64,000 nucleotides of DNA from the NCBI RefSeq assembly GCF_001457835.1, contig NZ_LN898229.1, positions 178,082-242,081 of the forward strand, read 5' to 3'. Under the pieces are notes generated by a model, which was given only the letters and a program-made list of their open reading frames with translations, was not told the origin of the DNA and did no database searches. The stretch is from Fenollaria timonensis. Its GTDB lineage: Bacteria; Bacillota; Clostridia; Tissierellales; Peptoniphilaceae. Below are positions 10,316 through 20,300 of the stretch, piece by piece. Every line of letters begins with the position of its first letter. The stretch's first letter is position 1. The position numbers were made by a program, and so were the translations under genes.

Positions 10316-10852
10316 CTACTTATATTGTGCTCTTTCTCCGCCTATTAGCTTAGGTCTTCTTCTAACAAGTGTTAGATGCGCTTCACCTATCTCCTTAATG
10401 CTGACTCTAACAGGCACTGCAACAGCTTTGATGTGCATACCGATAAATGTATCGCCGATGTCAAGGCCGCCATGTGCCTGAATCCATTCAACTACGACTG
10501 GATTAGCTAACTTTTTGTAGGCGATAGTCGCCATCGATCCGCCCGCGTGCATCTTAGGCACCACGCTCACTTCTTCAAGGAAGTATTTCTCCATGCACTC
10601 CCTTGTAGTAACTATGGCTCTGTTTAAGTGCTCGCAGCATTGAAATGCAAGGAAGATTTTGTTTTCTTCCGCAAAATCCATAAAGACATCGATAAAATCT
10701 TTAGCGACATCCATTGACGATGCTTTGCCTATACGTCCGCCAACGACTTCACTTGTTGAGCAGCCCACGACAAGTATCTCGCCTTCCTTTAAATTCGCCT
10801 CAGCTTGAAATTCATCAAGTACCTTCTTAAGCGTTTCTTTATATTCTGCCAT
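10316..10852 (-). CDS. UPF0340 / TIGR01440 family protein (YwlG-like)
   Basis: A 178-residue protein of the conserved but functionally undefined UPF0340 family, found across Firmicutes. Recognisable stretches are EGEILVVGCSTSEVVGGRIG (~20-39), LAFQCCEHLNRAIV (~60-73) and the C-terminal LVRRRPKLIGGERAQY. The Cys-Cys-Glu-His block could bind metal or be redox active, but this is inference. ATG 10852 is chosen because AGGAG lies eight bases upstream; a GTG three codons earlier abuts that site. It stands alone between two terminators. Confidence 0.88.
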   Translation of the reverse strand: MAEYKETLKKVLDEFQAEANLKEGEILVVGCSTSEVVGGRIGKASSMDVAKDFIDVFMDFAEENKIFLAFQCCEHLNRAIVTTRECMEKYFLEEVSVVPKMHAGGSMATIAYKKLANPVVVEWIQAHGGLDIGDTFIGMHIKAVAVPVRVSIKEIGEAHLTLVRRRPKLIGGERAQYK

Positions 10853-10917
10853 GTATATCACTCCTTATATCATTTTCTACTTACATTTTATATCAAAGAA
10901 TCTTCTTTGTCAATCGC

Positions 10918-10949
10918 AGAAAAAGGTCCGCATCATATGATGCAGACCT
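10918..10949 (-). terminator. Rho-independent terminator
   Basis: An imperfect palindrome, GGTCcGCATCATATGATGCaGACC (10925-10948), followed on the minus strand by five T. It follows the transglutaminase-like gene. Confidence 0.8.
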
Positions 10950-10967
10950 CGCAATATCTCATATTAA

Positions 10968-11717
10968 TTAATGTTCGCCGTCAGCGGCCATTTGCGCTTG
11001 AGTTAAGTTAAAGTACTTCCTATGTTTATTAGTAGTGTCATTCCAAGTTACGTCGAAGTATTTCCACTCGCCATTGACCTTTGCTCTGTTCCAAGCGTGA
11101 TCAGCATTTGTAACAGTTTCTGATTCAATGCCGCATAGCTCACACATACGGTTAAAAAGACTCGAGTACGCTTCGCATACACCTTTGCCTTTGTCCATGA
11201 TGGCTTGCCAAGAATAGTAATAAAAACCATTCTTTGTAGTCATGTTATCACCTTGAGCGCTGTTAAGCACTTCGTAGTAGTAGTCAGACTTACCGATTAT
11301 GTAGTCGTTGATCTTTTCTATTTTTTCTATGTCGCTGAGATTCTTAGGCCAAGATTCAACCACATTTTTTAATTCCTTTGCATAGCCATCAGTTTTAGCT
11401 TTCTTAACATTTAATATGCTAATATCTTGCTTAAACTTAGGCTTAATGGTCAGCGTCTGCCTCGACTTACTATAGCTAGACGAAATATTTTTAAAGTCCG
11501 TGACACCAAACTTACAGTCGCTTCGTCCTTTAATTATGTCATAAACTTCTTGTAAAGCAGCGTCCCATTCGGAGTCGTTCTTGATAAGTACTTTCTCGAA
11601 CTTAATTTCGCTTTCGCAGTTGTTGATTCCTTCCACTAGTTTATTTTGTTCCTTCATAGTAGGAAAGAATACGAATATGAATATTTGTACAATAAATAAA
11701 GTTTCAATCAGTAGCAT
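10968..11717 (-). CDS. Transglutaminase-like domain protein, membrane anchored
   Basis: A 249-residue protein. A hydrophobic stretch at ~2-19 is a signal anchor or uncleaved signal, so the rest is probably extracellular. The C-terminal half is a transglutaminase-like cysteine protease fold: KGKGVCEAYSSLFNRMC holds the nucleophile Cys, NADHAWNRAKVNGEWKYFDV the His, and DVTWND the Asp. In bacterial surface proteins this fold usually cleaves or cross-links peptides. No partner is obvious; the sortase locus is beyond the neighbouring IS copy. Confidence 0.85.
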   Translation of the reverse strand: MLLIETLFIVQIFIFVFFPTMKEQNKLVEGINNCESEIKFEKVLIKNDSEWDAALQEVYDIIKGRSDCKFGVTDFKNISSSYSKSRQTLTIKPKFKQDISILNVKKAKTDGYAKELKNVVESWPKNLSDIEKIEKINDYIIGKSDYYYEVLNSAQGDNMTTKNGFYYYSWQAIMDKGKGVCEAYSSLFNRMCELCGIESETVTNADHAWNRAKVNGEWKYFDVTWNDTTNKHRKYFNLTQAQMAADGEH

Positions 11718-11799
11718 ATCATCACCCCATATCTATATTTTCTCTAATATTTTGTGTAATCCTTTACTGATTTAAATCATTCTCCTTTGATTTACATAT

Positions 11800-11828
11800 A
11801 TTATACCACAGAACTTTATTTTTGTAAA
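11800..11828 (-). promoter_or_regulatory. Promoter of the transglutaminase-like gene
   Basis: Minus-strand -35 TTTACA (11828-11823), 17-base spacer, -10 TATAAT (11805-11800) preceded by TGG, which forms an extended -10. Confidence 0.65.
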
Positions 11829-12023
11829 GTGAAAATGTGCGGAATACGAATGTATAAGAAAATATCATAGTAAAGCACGTTTTTGTAAAATTTTATCAAT
11901 GTATCATTTATATGTATCTATAGTCTCCCATGCAAAATATATTTTATCCTTTATATATAATACTAAACTATCATTATTAAAAAAACGTTTTACGCGCGTT
12001 AAGGCTAAGTAAATAGGCTGTAT

Positions 12024-12063
12024 AATATCTATTGGGGAGTAAAACCTCAATAGATATTTTTTT
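12024..12063 (+). terminator. Terminator inside the left end of ISL3 copy 1
   Basis: AATATCTATTG pairs with CAATAGATATT (12024-12034 with 12048-12058), followed on the plus strand by a T-run to 12063. It would stop transcripts entering the transposase gene from the left. The same structure recurs at 35189-35228 and 49907-49946. Confidence 0.75.
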
Positions 12064-12146
12064 GATAAAATTACAAAAAAAAGTTGCACTTGCACACATT
12101 TTATCCTATACTTAAAATACCACTACAACATAGGAGGTGTGTACAA

Positions 12147-13322
12147 GTGCAAGAATATAATACCATAAATTTGCTAGCTTGTAAAGATGTAGTTGTTAAC
12201 AATTTTAAAGAAGGTGAAAATGTAGTAGTTATAGAAGCACAGACAAAAAAGTTAAAAAGCTGCCCATACTGTGGTTCTAAACATATCTGGGTTCATGATC
12301 ACAGAACTCAAAAGATAAAAGATACACAGATGCATGGTAAAAAATGCATAATAAACCTAAGAAAAACTAGGTACAACTGTAAGTGCTGCGGGAAAAGAAT
12401 TGATAGCAAAACAGAACTAGTAGCAAAGAAAATGACCATGACAAAAAGACTAGTAGCATCCATAGCTAGAGAGTTTAGAGAACTTTACTCAATAAAGTCA
12501 ATATCAAGAAGATACTCAGTAAGCACATCAACAGTTACAAGAGTCCTATCTTACCTATCAGTAGAGAGAAAAAGTCTTCCAAAAGTACTTTTAATAGACG
12601 AGTTTAAAGGCGACAGCGGTTCATACAAGTATCAATGCTCACTTCTAGATGGCATAACACATGAAATCATAGACATAGTTAAAAGTAGGCAAGAAAATAT
12701 TTTGTTTGAATACTTTAAAAACATACCAAAAGAAGAAAGAGAAAATGTAAAGATATTTGTTAGCGATATGTCAAAAACATTTAAAAACGTTAAAAACGCA
12801 TACTTTAAAAACGCAGTACACATAGCAGACAAATATCACTTCGTAAGACAAGTCTCTTGGAGCTTAGAAAACGTAAGAAAGAGAATACAAAAAGATACAT
12901 CAGCAGAAATGAGAATATACCTAAAAAGAAGTAAAAGCATACTTACAAAACCAATGCCAAAACTTAATGATGATCAAAAGCGAGAAGCAGCTCTAATGCT
13001 AGAGATAAGCGAAGAGCTAAGACTAGCATATGGCTTAAAAGAATCCTTCTATCAAGAAGTTCTAGTGCAGAAAAACAAAGAACAAGCACAATACAAGGTA
13101 AACGCATGGATAGACATATGTAAAAAATCAAAACTTAAAGAGTTTAAATCATGTATAACAGCCTTTACAAACTGGTCTGATGAAATTACAAACTCATTTG
13201 ACTACAAACATTCAAATGGAGCACTAGAAGGAAAACATACAAAGATAAAGACACTAAAAAGAAACAGCTTTGGTATGAGAAACTTCGAGAGGTTCAGAAA
13301 AAGAATAATGCTTTTAGACTAA
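12147..13322 (+). CDS. ISL3-family transposase, copy 1
   Basis: A 391-residue DDE transposase. The N-terminus has a zinc-ribbon-like CPYCGSKHIWVHDH...CKCCGKR (~37-92), then a helix-turn-helix around SIKSISRRYSVSTSTVTRVL, then the DDE_Tnp_ISL3 core with LLIDEFKGD, VSDMSKTFKN and the HSNGALEGKHTKIKTLKR end carrying the catalytic Glu. The start is GTG 12147, with AGGAGG (12132-12137) nine bases upstream; the upstream in-frame ATG overlaps the IS promoter and is rejected. Intact and identical to the other two copies. Confidence 0.95.
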   Translation: MQEYNTINLLACKDVVVNNFKEGENVVVIEAQTKKLKSCPYCGSKHIWVHDHRTQKIKDTQMHGKKCIINLRKTRYNCKCCGKRIDSKTELVAKKMTMTKRLVASIAREFRELYSIKSISRRYSVSTSTVTRVLSYLSVERKSLPKVLLIDEFKGDSGSYKYQCSLLDGITHEIIDIVKSRQENILFEYFKNIPKEERENVKIFVSDMSKTFKNVKNAYFKNAVHIADKYHFVRQVSWSLENVRKRIQKDTSAEMRIYLKRSKSILTKPMPKLNDDQKREAALMLEISEELRLAYGLKESFYQEVLVQKNKEQAQYKVNAWIDICKKSKLKEFKSCITAFTNWSDEITNSFDYKHSNGALEGKHTKIKTLKRNSFGMRNFERFRKRIMLLD

Positions 13323-13349
13323 AATATATATATAAAACATCATAAAAAC

Positions 13350-13375
13350 CTAATAAGCCTATATAGGTTTATTAG
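13350..13375 (-). terminator. Minus-oriented terminator in the right part of ISL3 copy 1
   Basis: CTAATAA-CCTATATAGG-TTATTAG palindrome followed on the minus strand by GTTTTTATG. A second hairpin, GAGACTTA / TAAGTCTC (13457-13478), also has a minus-side T-rich tail (TCTCTTTTT). Both would block antisense transcription entering from the right. The same pair recurs in copies 2 and 3. Confidence 0.65.
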
Positions 13376-13550
13376 TCATGCAAAAATTACATAAATTTGT
13401 GTTATTTTAAGTATATAAATTAAAAACGTGCAAATGTTAGTTTTAACATAAAAAGAGAGACTTAAATCAATAAGTCTCCCCAATATTTGACATAGAGCCA
13501 GTAAATAATCGCATCACCAATAGTAAAGCCCGCCATTACCATAATCAAGG

Positions 13551-13587
13551 TAAAAGAAAAGCCCCTATGTATCACTACATAGAGGCA
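13551..13587 (-). terminator. Terminator of the sortase / LPXTG operon
   Basis: GCCcCTATGTA pairs with TACATAGaGGC (13561-13586), followed on the minus strand by TTTTCTTTTA. It lies just past the sortase stop. Confidence 0.8.
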
Positions 13588-13591
13588 TCTC

Positions 13592-14350
13592 TTATCTATC
13601 TACAACCGTCATCACTATGAGCCTTTGATTCTTGGCCTCATAAGTGCATGTGACTAGATTAATGATCTGGTCATCTTCCTTAAGCTCGTAGCCCGTGTCG
13701 TACACGGCGTGCTTCTTAAGAAAGCTGTAGAGTTCTTTTCTTTTTTCAAAAGTCTTGTAATCCTTTGGATTGATATACGTCTCGCCCGAGACCCTGGCCG
13801 CAAGGACGCAAGTGGTTCTAAAATCTTGCTCCCTTGTGTATATAGTAAAGCCAGTCTCAGTGGGATTCTTCTTAAACTCATGAAGCGAAGCGAACATCGT
13901 ACCGTTCTTGACCACGTGTCCGTAGATCATGATCATCGGGTCCGCCATCGATTCGTTTCTGTAGTCCATGAAGATGGATCCGACCAAATTCCTTTGGCCA
14001 GTGACCGCGTGATAAAGGTAGTAAGTATTGTTCTTGCCCTTTACGACAGGGTAGTCAATACTTCCCTCATCCGACTCGATCCATGAGACGATGTCCTTGC
14101 TAATGGACTCAAGCGCATCAAAGTCGACCTTCTTTGCGTCATCATCACTTTCATCAGCACCGTTATAGGCATCACCATGGTCCTCGTCCGCGTCCTTAGT
14201 CCTCTTAAGACCTATATCTTCAATCTTCTTATAGATGTCCACAGACTCTTTCTCTTGTCTTTTTACGTCAATGTATGAGTAGACCTTGTATATTAAAAAT
14301 AAACTTGTTATAACAATGAGTATATTGATTAATATCTTTGATCTCTTCAT
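13592..14350 (-). CDS. srtB: Class B sortase
   Basis: A 252-residue membrane-bound transpeptidase that cleaves a C-terminal sorting signal and attaches the protein to the cell wall. An N-terminal transmembrane anchor is at ~7-25. The catalytic domain has the His in IYGHVVKNGTMFASL (~144), the Cys in NLVTCTYEA (~231) and the Arg in NQRLIVM (~242). The fold order, SIDYPVVKGKNNTYYLYH and GSIFMDYRN blocks are class B features. It starts nine bases after the giant LPKTG gene, so this surface protein is its probable substrate, although many class B enzymes use NPQTN-type signals. Confidence 0.92.
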   Translation of the reverse strand: MKRSKILINILIVITSLFLIYKVYSYIDVKRQEKESVDIYKKIEDIGLKRTKDADEDHGDAYNGADESDDDAKKVDFDALESISKDIVSWIESDEGSIDYPVVKGKNNTYYLYHAVTGQRNLVGSIFMDYRNESMADPMIMIYGHVVKNGTMFASLHEFKKNPTETGFTIYTREQDFRTTCVLAARVSGETYINPKDYKTFEKRKELYSFLKKHAVYDTGYELKEDDQIINLVTCTYEAKNQRLIVMTVVDR

Positions 14351-14359
14351 ACTAACTCC

Positions 14360-17300
14360 TTATTTTACAAGATATCTCTTTTTGATAAATACTAAGCCGA
14401 GTAATAATACGAAGGCAAAGTAGATGCTAGCTAAGTCTTCAGCTACACCAGTCTTAGGTAATCTGTTCTTACCTTGATCACGGTCTCTGTCATTTTCGTC
14501 ATCGTGAGGCTCGTCCTTCTTAGGCTCTTCCTTATCCTTTGGTTCTTCATTTGGCACTTCTTTATTTAAGATAGTTATGCTACCATCTTCATTAGTGCTG
14601 TAAATTACTTCAAACTTTCTATCACCAATCATAGTAATATTATTTTCTGAACCAACTTCAACTACAGTGTAGATGATGTCATTACCGTCTTTATCCTTGG
14701 CTGGAAGATCTTTAAAAGTAGCGCTCCAGTTACCTTCGCCTAATGTGAAGATCTTGCCAGTAGCATTACCATTAGCATAAAGCTCAACTTGAATGCTTGG
14801 TTTTGATCCGTTATTAAGAACTTCCCAAGCCTTGTTAACACTTATACTTACAGTAACTTCCTCAGTTTCTTTCTTAGGATTGTCGCCTGGATATTCTGGT
14901 TTTTCTGGTTTTTCAGTGTTAGTTGCTTGCCATACAAAACCAAGTTTATCGTCATCAATCTTATAAACCTTTGATTCAAAGCCTGGCATTGCAGCTTCTT
15001 CAAGCTCATACTCGTAATTAATTTGATTTACAGTAACATTACCTTTTTCATCAACAGTAGTTGTCTTCTTAAAGATTGGTAAATGATCAAGCATGTCAGT
15101 AAAGTCATTTGCCTTATTAGCTTTTAACTCGCCAACTTTTTCTTTCTTAATAACATTGCCATTTTCATCTTTAATGATTTGGTATACATCAAATTTTGCT
15201 TCTAAGTTATCAAGATTCTTTAGCTTTTCGCCATTAGCTGCAAGGAATTCCTTGAACACTCTGATGAATCTTTCTTTTTCAAGATATACAGTAACAGTAT
15301 TTGAATCTTTAACTGTGTTCTTAGCGATTAATTCTTTTTCTTTATCAGTTAAATCTTTCAAGTTAAAGAAGTCTTCTGCCTTGCCAATAACTTTCTTGTC
15401 TCCGTCTTCGCCAGTGTAGTATACATCACCCTTGTCATCAATCTTTGCATCGATTTGAGGTATCATCATCGGTATATCAAAGTGATTAGTAGCGCCATTT
15501 TCAAATTTTCCTTCTAGTATAACGCTTGTTACGTCAGAAAGTTTTACTTTTTTATCTGCAACTGCCTTTTTAAGTTCTTCTTCACTATAAGATTTATCAC
15601 CTATCTTGTATATAACCGAATACTGTTCAAGATCACTTGTAATGTAATCTCTTAGAACTGGTTTTAAACCATTGTCAGTAACTTTAGCAAATATATCTTC
15701 AATCTTTATCTCAGACTTGTTATTCGCAGTTCCTGGGACGTCAATAACTCCTGTGTTGTTAAAGTACTCAATTCTATAGTTAAACTTGTCTCCAAATTTT
15801 AATTCAGTACCACCCATGAACCAACCATCGGCTTTATCTTTGTCAATAACATTGCCATCTTTATCTAAGACTTGAAGATATTTATTGACTTTGCCTTCGT
15901 GGTCTTCATGAATATTTATTGTAGTACTACCAAAGTAGAACTTAGCCTTGTCACCAAAAGCGGCATCATTAGTATAGTTTGTACCAATAACATTGTCTTT
16001 GAAGTCTTTATATTTTTTCTTGTCTACAAAAACATTTGAAAGTTTAAATGTAAATTGATTTTCAGAACCATGTGGTGCTTCAAACTTAGGTATCCAAGCA
16101 AGAACTGCTTGTACTTTTTGACCTTCTTTTATCTTGCCATTTGCTCTAGCATCTTCGATAGCCTTTTTAAGAACTTCTGCCTTTTCCTTATCTACTTTGT
16201 CTGATGATTTACTTAGTCTCTTATATTCAGCTTCTAAGTCATCAGTGTAGAAGTACTCAATGCCTTTTTGCCATTTTTCGAATTCTTTTTCATCTGCAAA
16301 ATCCTTATTAGCTCCGTTGGCCATTAATTTTTCTCTGTTAGCTTCAAAACTTAGTTTTGTTCCATCTTTTAGCTTAAAGATTTCTGGTAATATATCAATG
16401 ATTAAAGAATTTTCATATTCATAGTAGCCAGTCTTTTCATTATAATGCTTCTTTGCTTCATTAGCTTCTGCTTCAGCCTTTGCCTTTTCTTCTTCAGTCA
16501 TCTTCTTATCATCATCTGGTGTTAAGGCATCCGCTATATCTTTTTGTTCTTTAGTCATCTTATCAACTGTTACATCGATAGTGAAGTCAACTGATTTTTC
16601 ATCTTCACCAGTAATATCTACTGTCTTGTCTTTATCTTCAGTTTTCTTGTCAACCTTTGGATTTTCTTTATCTGGTCCATCATTTGTAGGCTCATATGTT
16701 AATTCAAAATCGGCTCCTTTATTGTCTTCAGTTCCGAATTTTCCTTCTTCCGGATTTGTTCCCGGAGTTTGGTCTCCGCCTGCTTGTTCAATGCAGTAAC
16801 CAATTCCTGGATAACATATCTTCTTGTGCCAATCACTGTCTGATCCAAATATACCGTCTTTTTTATCTCCACCAGATAGCTTATAGCTTGCTTGGTTTGC
16901 ATATCTGCCTCTATCGTATCCTTGCTTTGACATATAGTAAGCAGCTATGTCGATAGGCATGTCACGAAGAGCTTTATATTCATCTTTGTTTTCGTATTTA
17001 CCTTTGCCAAATTTTTCTTCGAATCTTTTTTCAACTGATTTAGCATTATCGCCTTCACCGATATACCATGGATTGATGGCATAGCCATTCTTATTCTTTA
17101 GGCTTTGATCGTTAACAGCTAGGTCTTTATAATCAAGCTCACTGCCTTTTGTAACAGTGTACTTTTCCATACCGACTTTATCTTTATTAGCTTCATCAAT
17201 AGTTACAAGATTTTTAATTTCGATTTCATTTTTATTAATCTTAGCATTAACTCTCTTGTAGGCTTCGATCATGATTTCTCTAAACTTTTCTTCGTTTTTC

Positions 17301-20300
17301 AAATCATCTTTTTTGTAAGTCTTCTTGTTTGCGTCTTCACCAATACCATTTTTCAAAATGTTTTCGATTTCAGCTTTTACATACATGTCTTTGTTTGTAA
17401 GTGGATTACCGAATTCATCTGTGTAAGGTATATCAATATCTGGAACGATAACTGATGTGATACCAAGTTTTTTAATATTTTGTGGTGTCAATGCTCCGCC
17501 GATAGTGATGTTAGGATTTAAACCGATACGGATTGCGTTAAAGCGCATATCGTCGTATTTGTAGTTGGCGTCATTCTTTTTAGAATCAAGGTAGCCTAGT
17601 TGAATCTTTTGGATTTCTTTCTTAAGATTTGCTTTGAAAGCTGCAAGTTTAGTAGCATCATTTTTAACTTTATTAAACTCTTCTGTAAGTTTTTCTTTGA
17701 TAATACCAAAACATTCTGATTTTTCATCATGAAGTGCCTTAACAAAATCATCGATATTATTTTCGTTTAGATTGTCAACCTTTTCTAATAAACTACTTAT
17801 TTTATCTTGATAAACTTTTTGTACAGGACTTTCGAATTTGTGTGTTGGATCATTTTTTACCTTCTTATAGAAAGCGTTCATCACTTTTATTCTTACTTGT
17901 CCATTGGCTTTATCGCGAGTGATTTTAAAGTCAATACCATTCTTTGTGATAGTAGCCTCATTGCTGCCTTCTGTTAATTCGTTAAGCTTGTCAATAATCT
18001 CTTGACCAGTAATCTTGAAGTTTTCTCCCAACGGAACAAAACGTCCTTCGATATAGTTTGGACTTACTCCGAAACGAATGTCTTTAATTTGATCTAAGAA
18101 GAAATATTCTTCGTTGCCAAATTTTTTGCCTTCGTTTTCAGACTTTTCTTCAAAAGCCTTCTTATATTCATCCCATTTTTCTTTAGTATCATTCACGATG
18201 ATTTCATCATAGATCAAACGATTGTCCATGTTGTTGTCTTCGATAATGATTTCAGTATCTTTATTTTCTGGGAACAAGCTTCCTTCTTCGTTGTTAAAAC
18301 CAACTTCCCAAAGAAGTGAACGCATTTTGTTTAATTCATCATCTTTAATTATATTGTCTTCTTTATCTTTTATAACTAAAGTCTTTTTACCTTCTTGAAC
18401 TATAGTGTCAAATTTTGCACCATTATAAAGTCTCTTAAGTTCTTCTTTAAACTTAGCTATAAGAGCTAGCTTTTCCTTATTTGCCTTAACAAATTTGTCA
18501 TATGCATCTTGAGCAGCTTTTTTAGCATCTTCCCCATTTGCATTTTCAATTGCTTTTTTAGCTTCTTCAGCTTTTGCTTCTGTATCTAATAAATCAATGA
18601 TTAATTGATCTCTAGCTCTATCATCAGCATTTCTGTAGAAAATGTTGAAGAAATGAAGATTTACTGCAGGATCCTTTGTTAATTCGTCTGGTGCATCCTT
18701 AAAGAACTTAGTATTTGTTTTCTTTTCGTTCTTTAGTGTAAAGAATTTATCGATTTTCTTAATACCATCTTTTTCACTAAATACATTAGTATCTTCGAGC
18801 TCGCCGTTTTTTGCTGGATTTGGCTTGCTATATGTTGCCTTAACTTCTGCGTGTACATTGTATACAACATTTTTACCAGCTAAGAAGCCTGGGAATCTTA
18901 AAGCAAATTTTGCATTTTTAATTGCGTTAAAGATATCTGTTTCATCAGTAACTTTTTCTATGGCATCGTCACCATTACCTAAAACTTGAACTATTTTGGC
19001 AATAGTTTTTTCTGTTAATATCTCGTCAGTCTTATCGGGATTAGCTGAGATATAGATATCGCCTTTTTTTACATAGACTTTACCGTCAACAATGTAGTAA
19101 TCTTTTGGATTTAAACTGCCTTCATATTTTGTTTTCTTTTCAAAATCTTCAATATCTACATCGTTTTTACCATCGTTGTAAATGTTTTTAATTGTTTTAT
19201 TAAGATCTGTAGGTGTATAGTCAGCAAGGAATTTATTGCCTTTTAGTCCATCGCCTGTTGCTGAAATAAATTTTTCTCCATCGTAGTAATATTTATTACC
19301 TACAATAGTGTATTTATTGCCCGTATTAGCAATAACTTCGTTTTTACTGTTAACTAAGATTTGACCATTTTCATCAATTGAAACTATTATAGTTCTGTTG
19401 CCATCTTTTCCGCTATTCTTAGTTTCTGTTGTTGTCTTGTCCCCCTTTTTCACTGTTCTAGTGAAAGTGTAAGTTCCTTTAGTGTCGTCTTTAGAAACTT
19501 CTATATTCATCTTCTTACCGAACTTGTCGATAAGTGATAGACCCTTGTTATATTCAAGACCGTCAACGATGTAGTCACCATTAAATACAGCGTTACTAAC
19601 TATACGATAAGTTTCTCCGTCTTCAACAAAGTATTTATAAAGTAATTTTCCGTTATCATCTTTTACTTCAGTTAATTGTTTTCCTTTAGAACTTACAGTT
19701 GATTTTTTACCTGTTGAGTCAATTACTTGATCTCCTGCTACGCCTTCATATGTGTTATCATTAAAGATTTTACCGTTTTTATCATATTTAGCATCTGTAA
19801 CTATAGTTCCGCCATAAGATTTTTCTGTCTTACCATCCTTTGTTGTTTCGATAGTAACTTGCTTTCCTTTATATGTTGGTGTTACGTCTAGATCTGCTTT
19901 GCCATCTTTATTAGCTACATATCCGTCATAAACATCATACTCGTTAGTATAAGTTATTAACTTATTACCATCTAAAACATAAGTTGTTCCATCTTTTTCA
20001 ATCTTGCCATTAACAAAAGTTCCGATTACTTCATATTCATTTGAAGCGTTCTTTTTAGAAAGTGTTCCACCTTCAACTTTGTAGTCTCCGCCTTCAAGAA
20101 CTTCGCTTGTGATGATGTTATGGGTCTTGCCATCACTATCAACATAAACTTTTTTGCCAGCATTTTCTAAAACAACGTCTTTTAGATTTGCAGCTGTAAG
20201 TTCTTGATTATTATACATCAATTTTCCATCTTCAGTTTTAGTAAGATTGCCACCAAAGACTTTTGTCTTTAGCTTTAATTGATACTTGCCATTTCCTAAA

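Larger units (their letters stand above)
12008..13507 (+). mobile_element. ISL3-family insertion sequence, copy 1, with target duplication
   Basis: The element is 12016-13499 (1484 bp), flanked by a perfect 8-bp target duplication AGTAAATA (12008-12015 and 13500-13507). Imperfect inverted repeats of ~24 bp begin GGCT-TAT at each end and both contain ATTGGGGAG. It carries one transposase gene, a promoter (TTGCAC 12084-12089, 17 bases, TATACT 12107-12112) and directional terminators at both ends. It appears identical in sequence to the copies at 35181 and 49899. Confidence 0.97.

Noticed and set aside
13507-13591. Riboswitch or other structured RNA after the sortase gene
   Set aside because: The only strong structure is a plain hairpin with a T-rich tail, which is the operon terminator.
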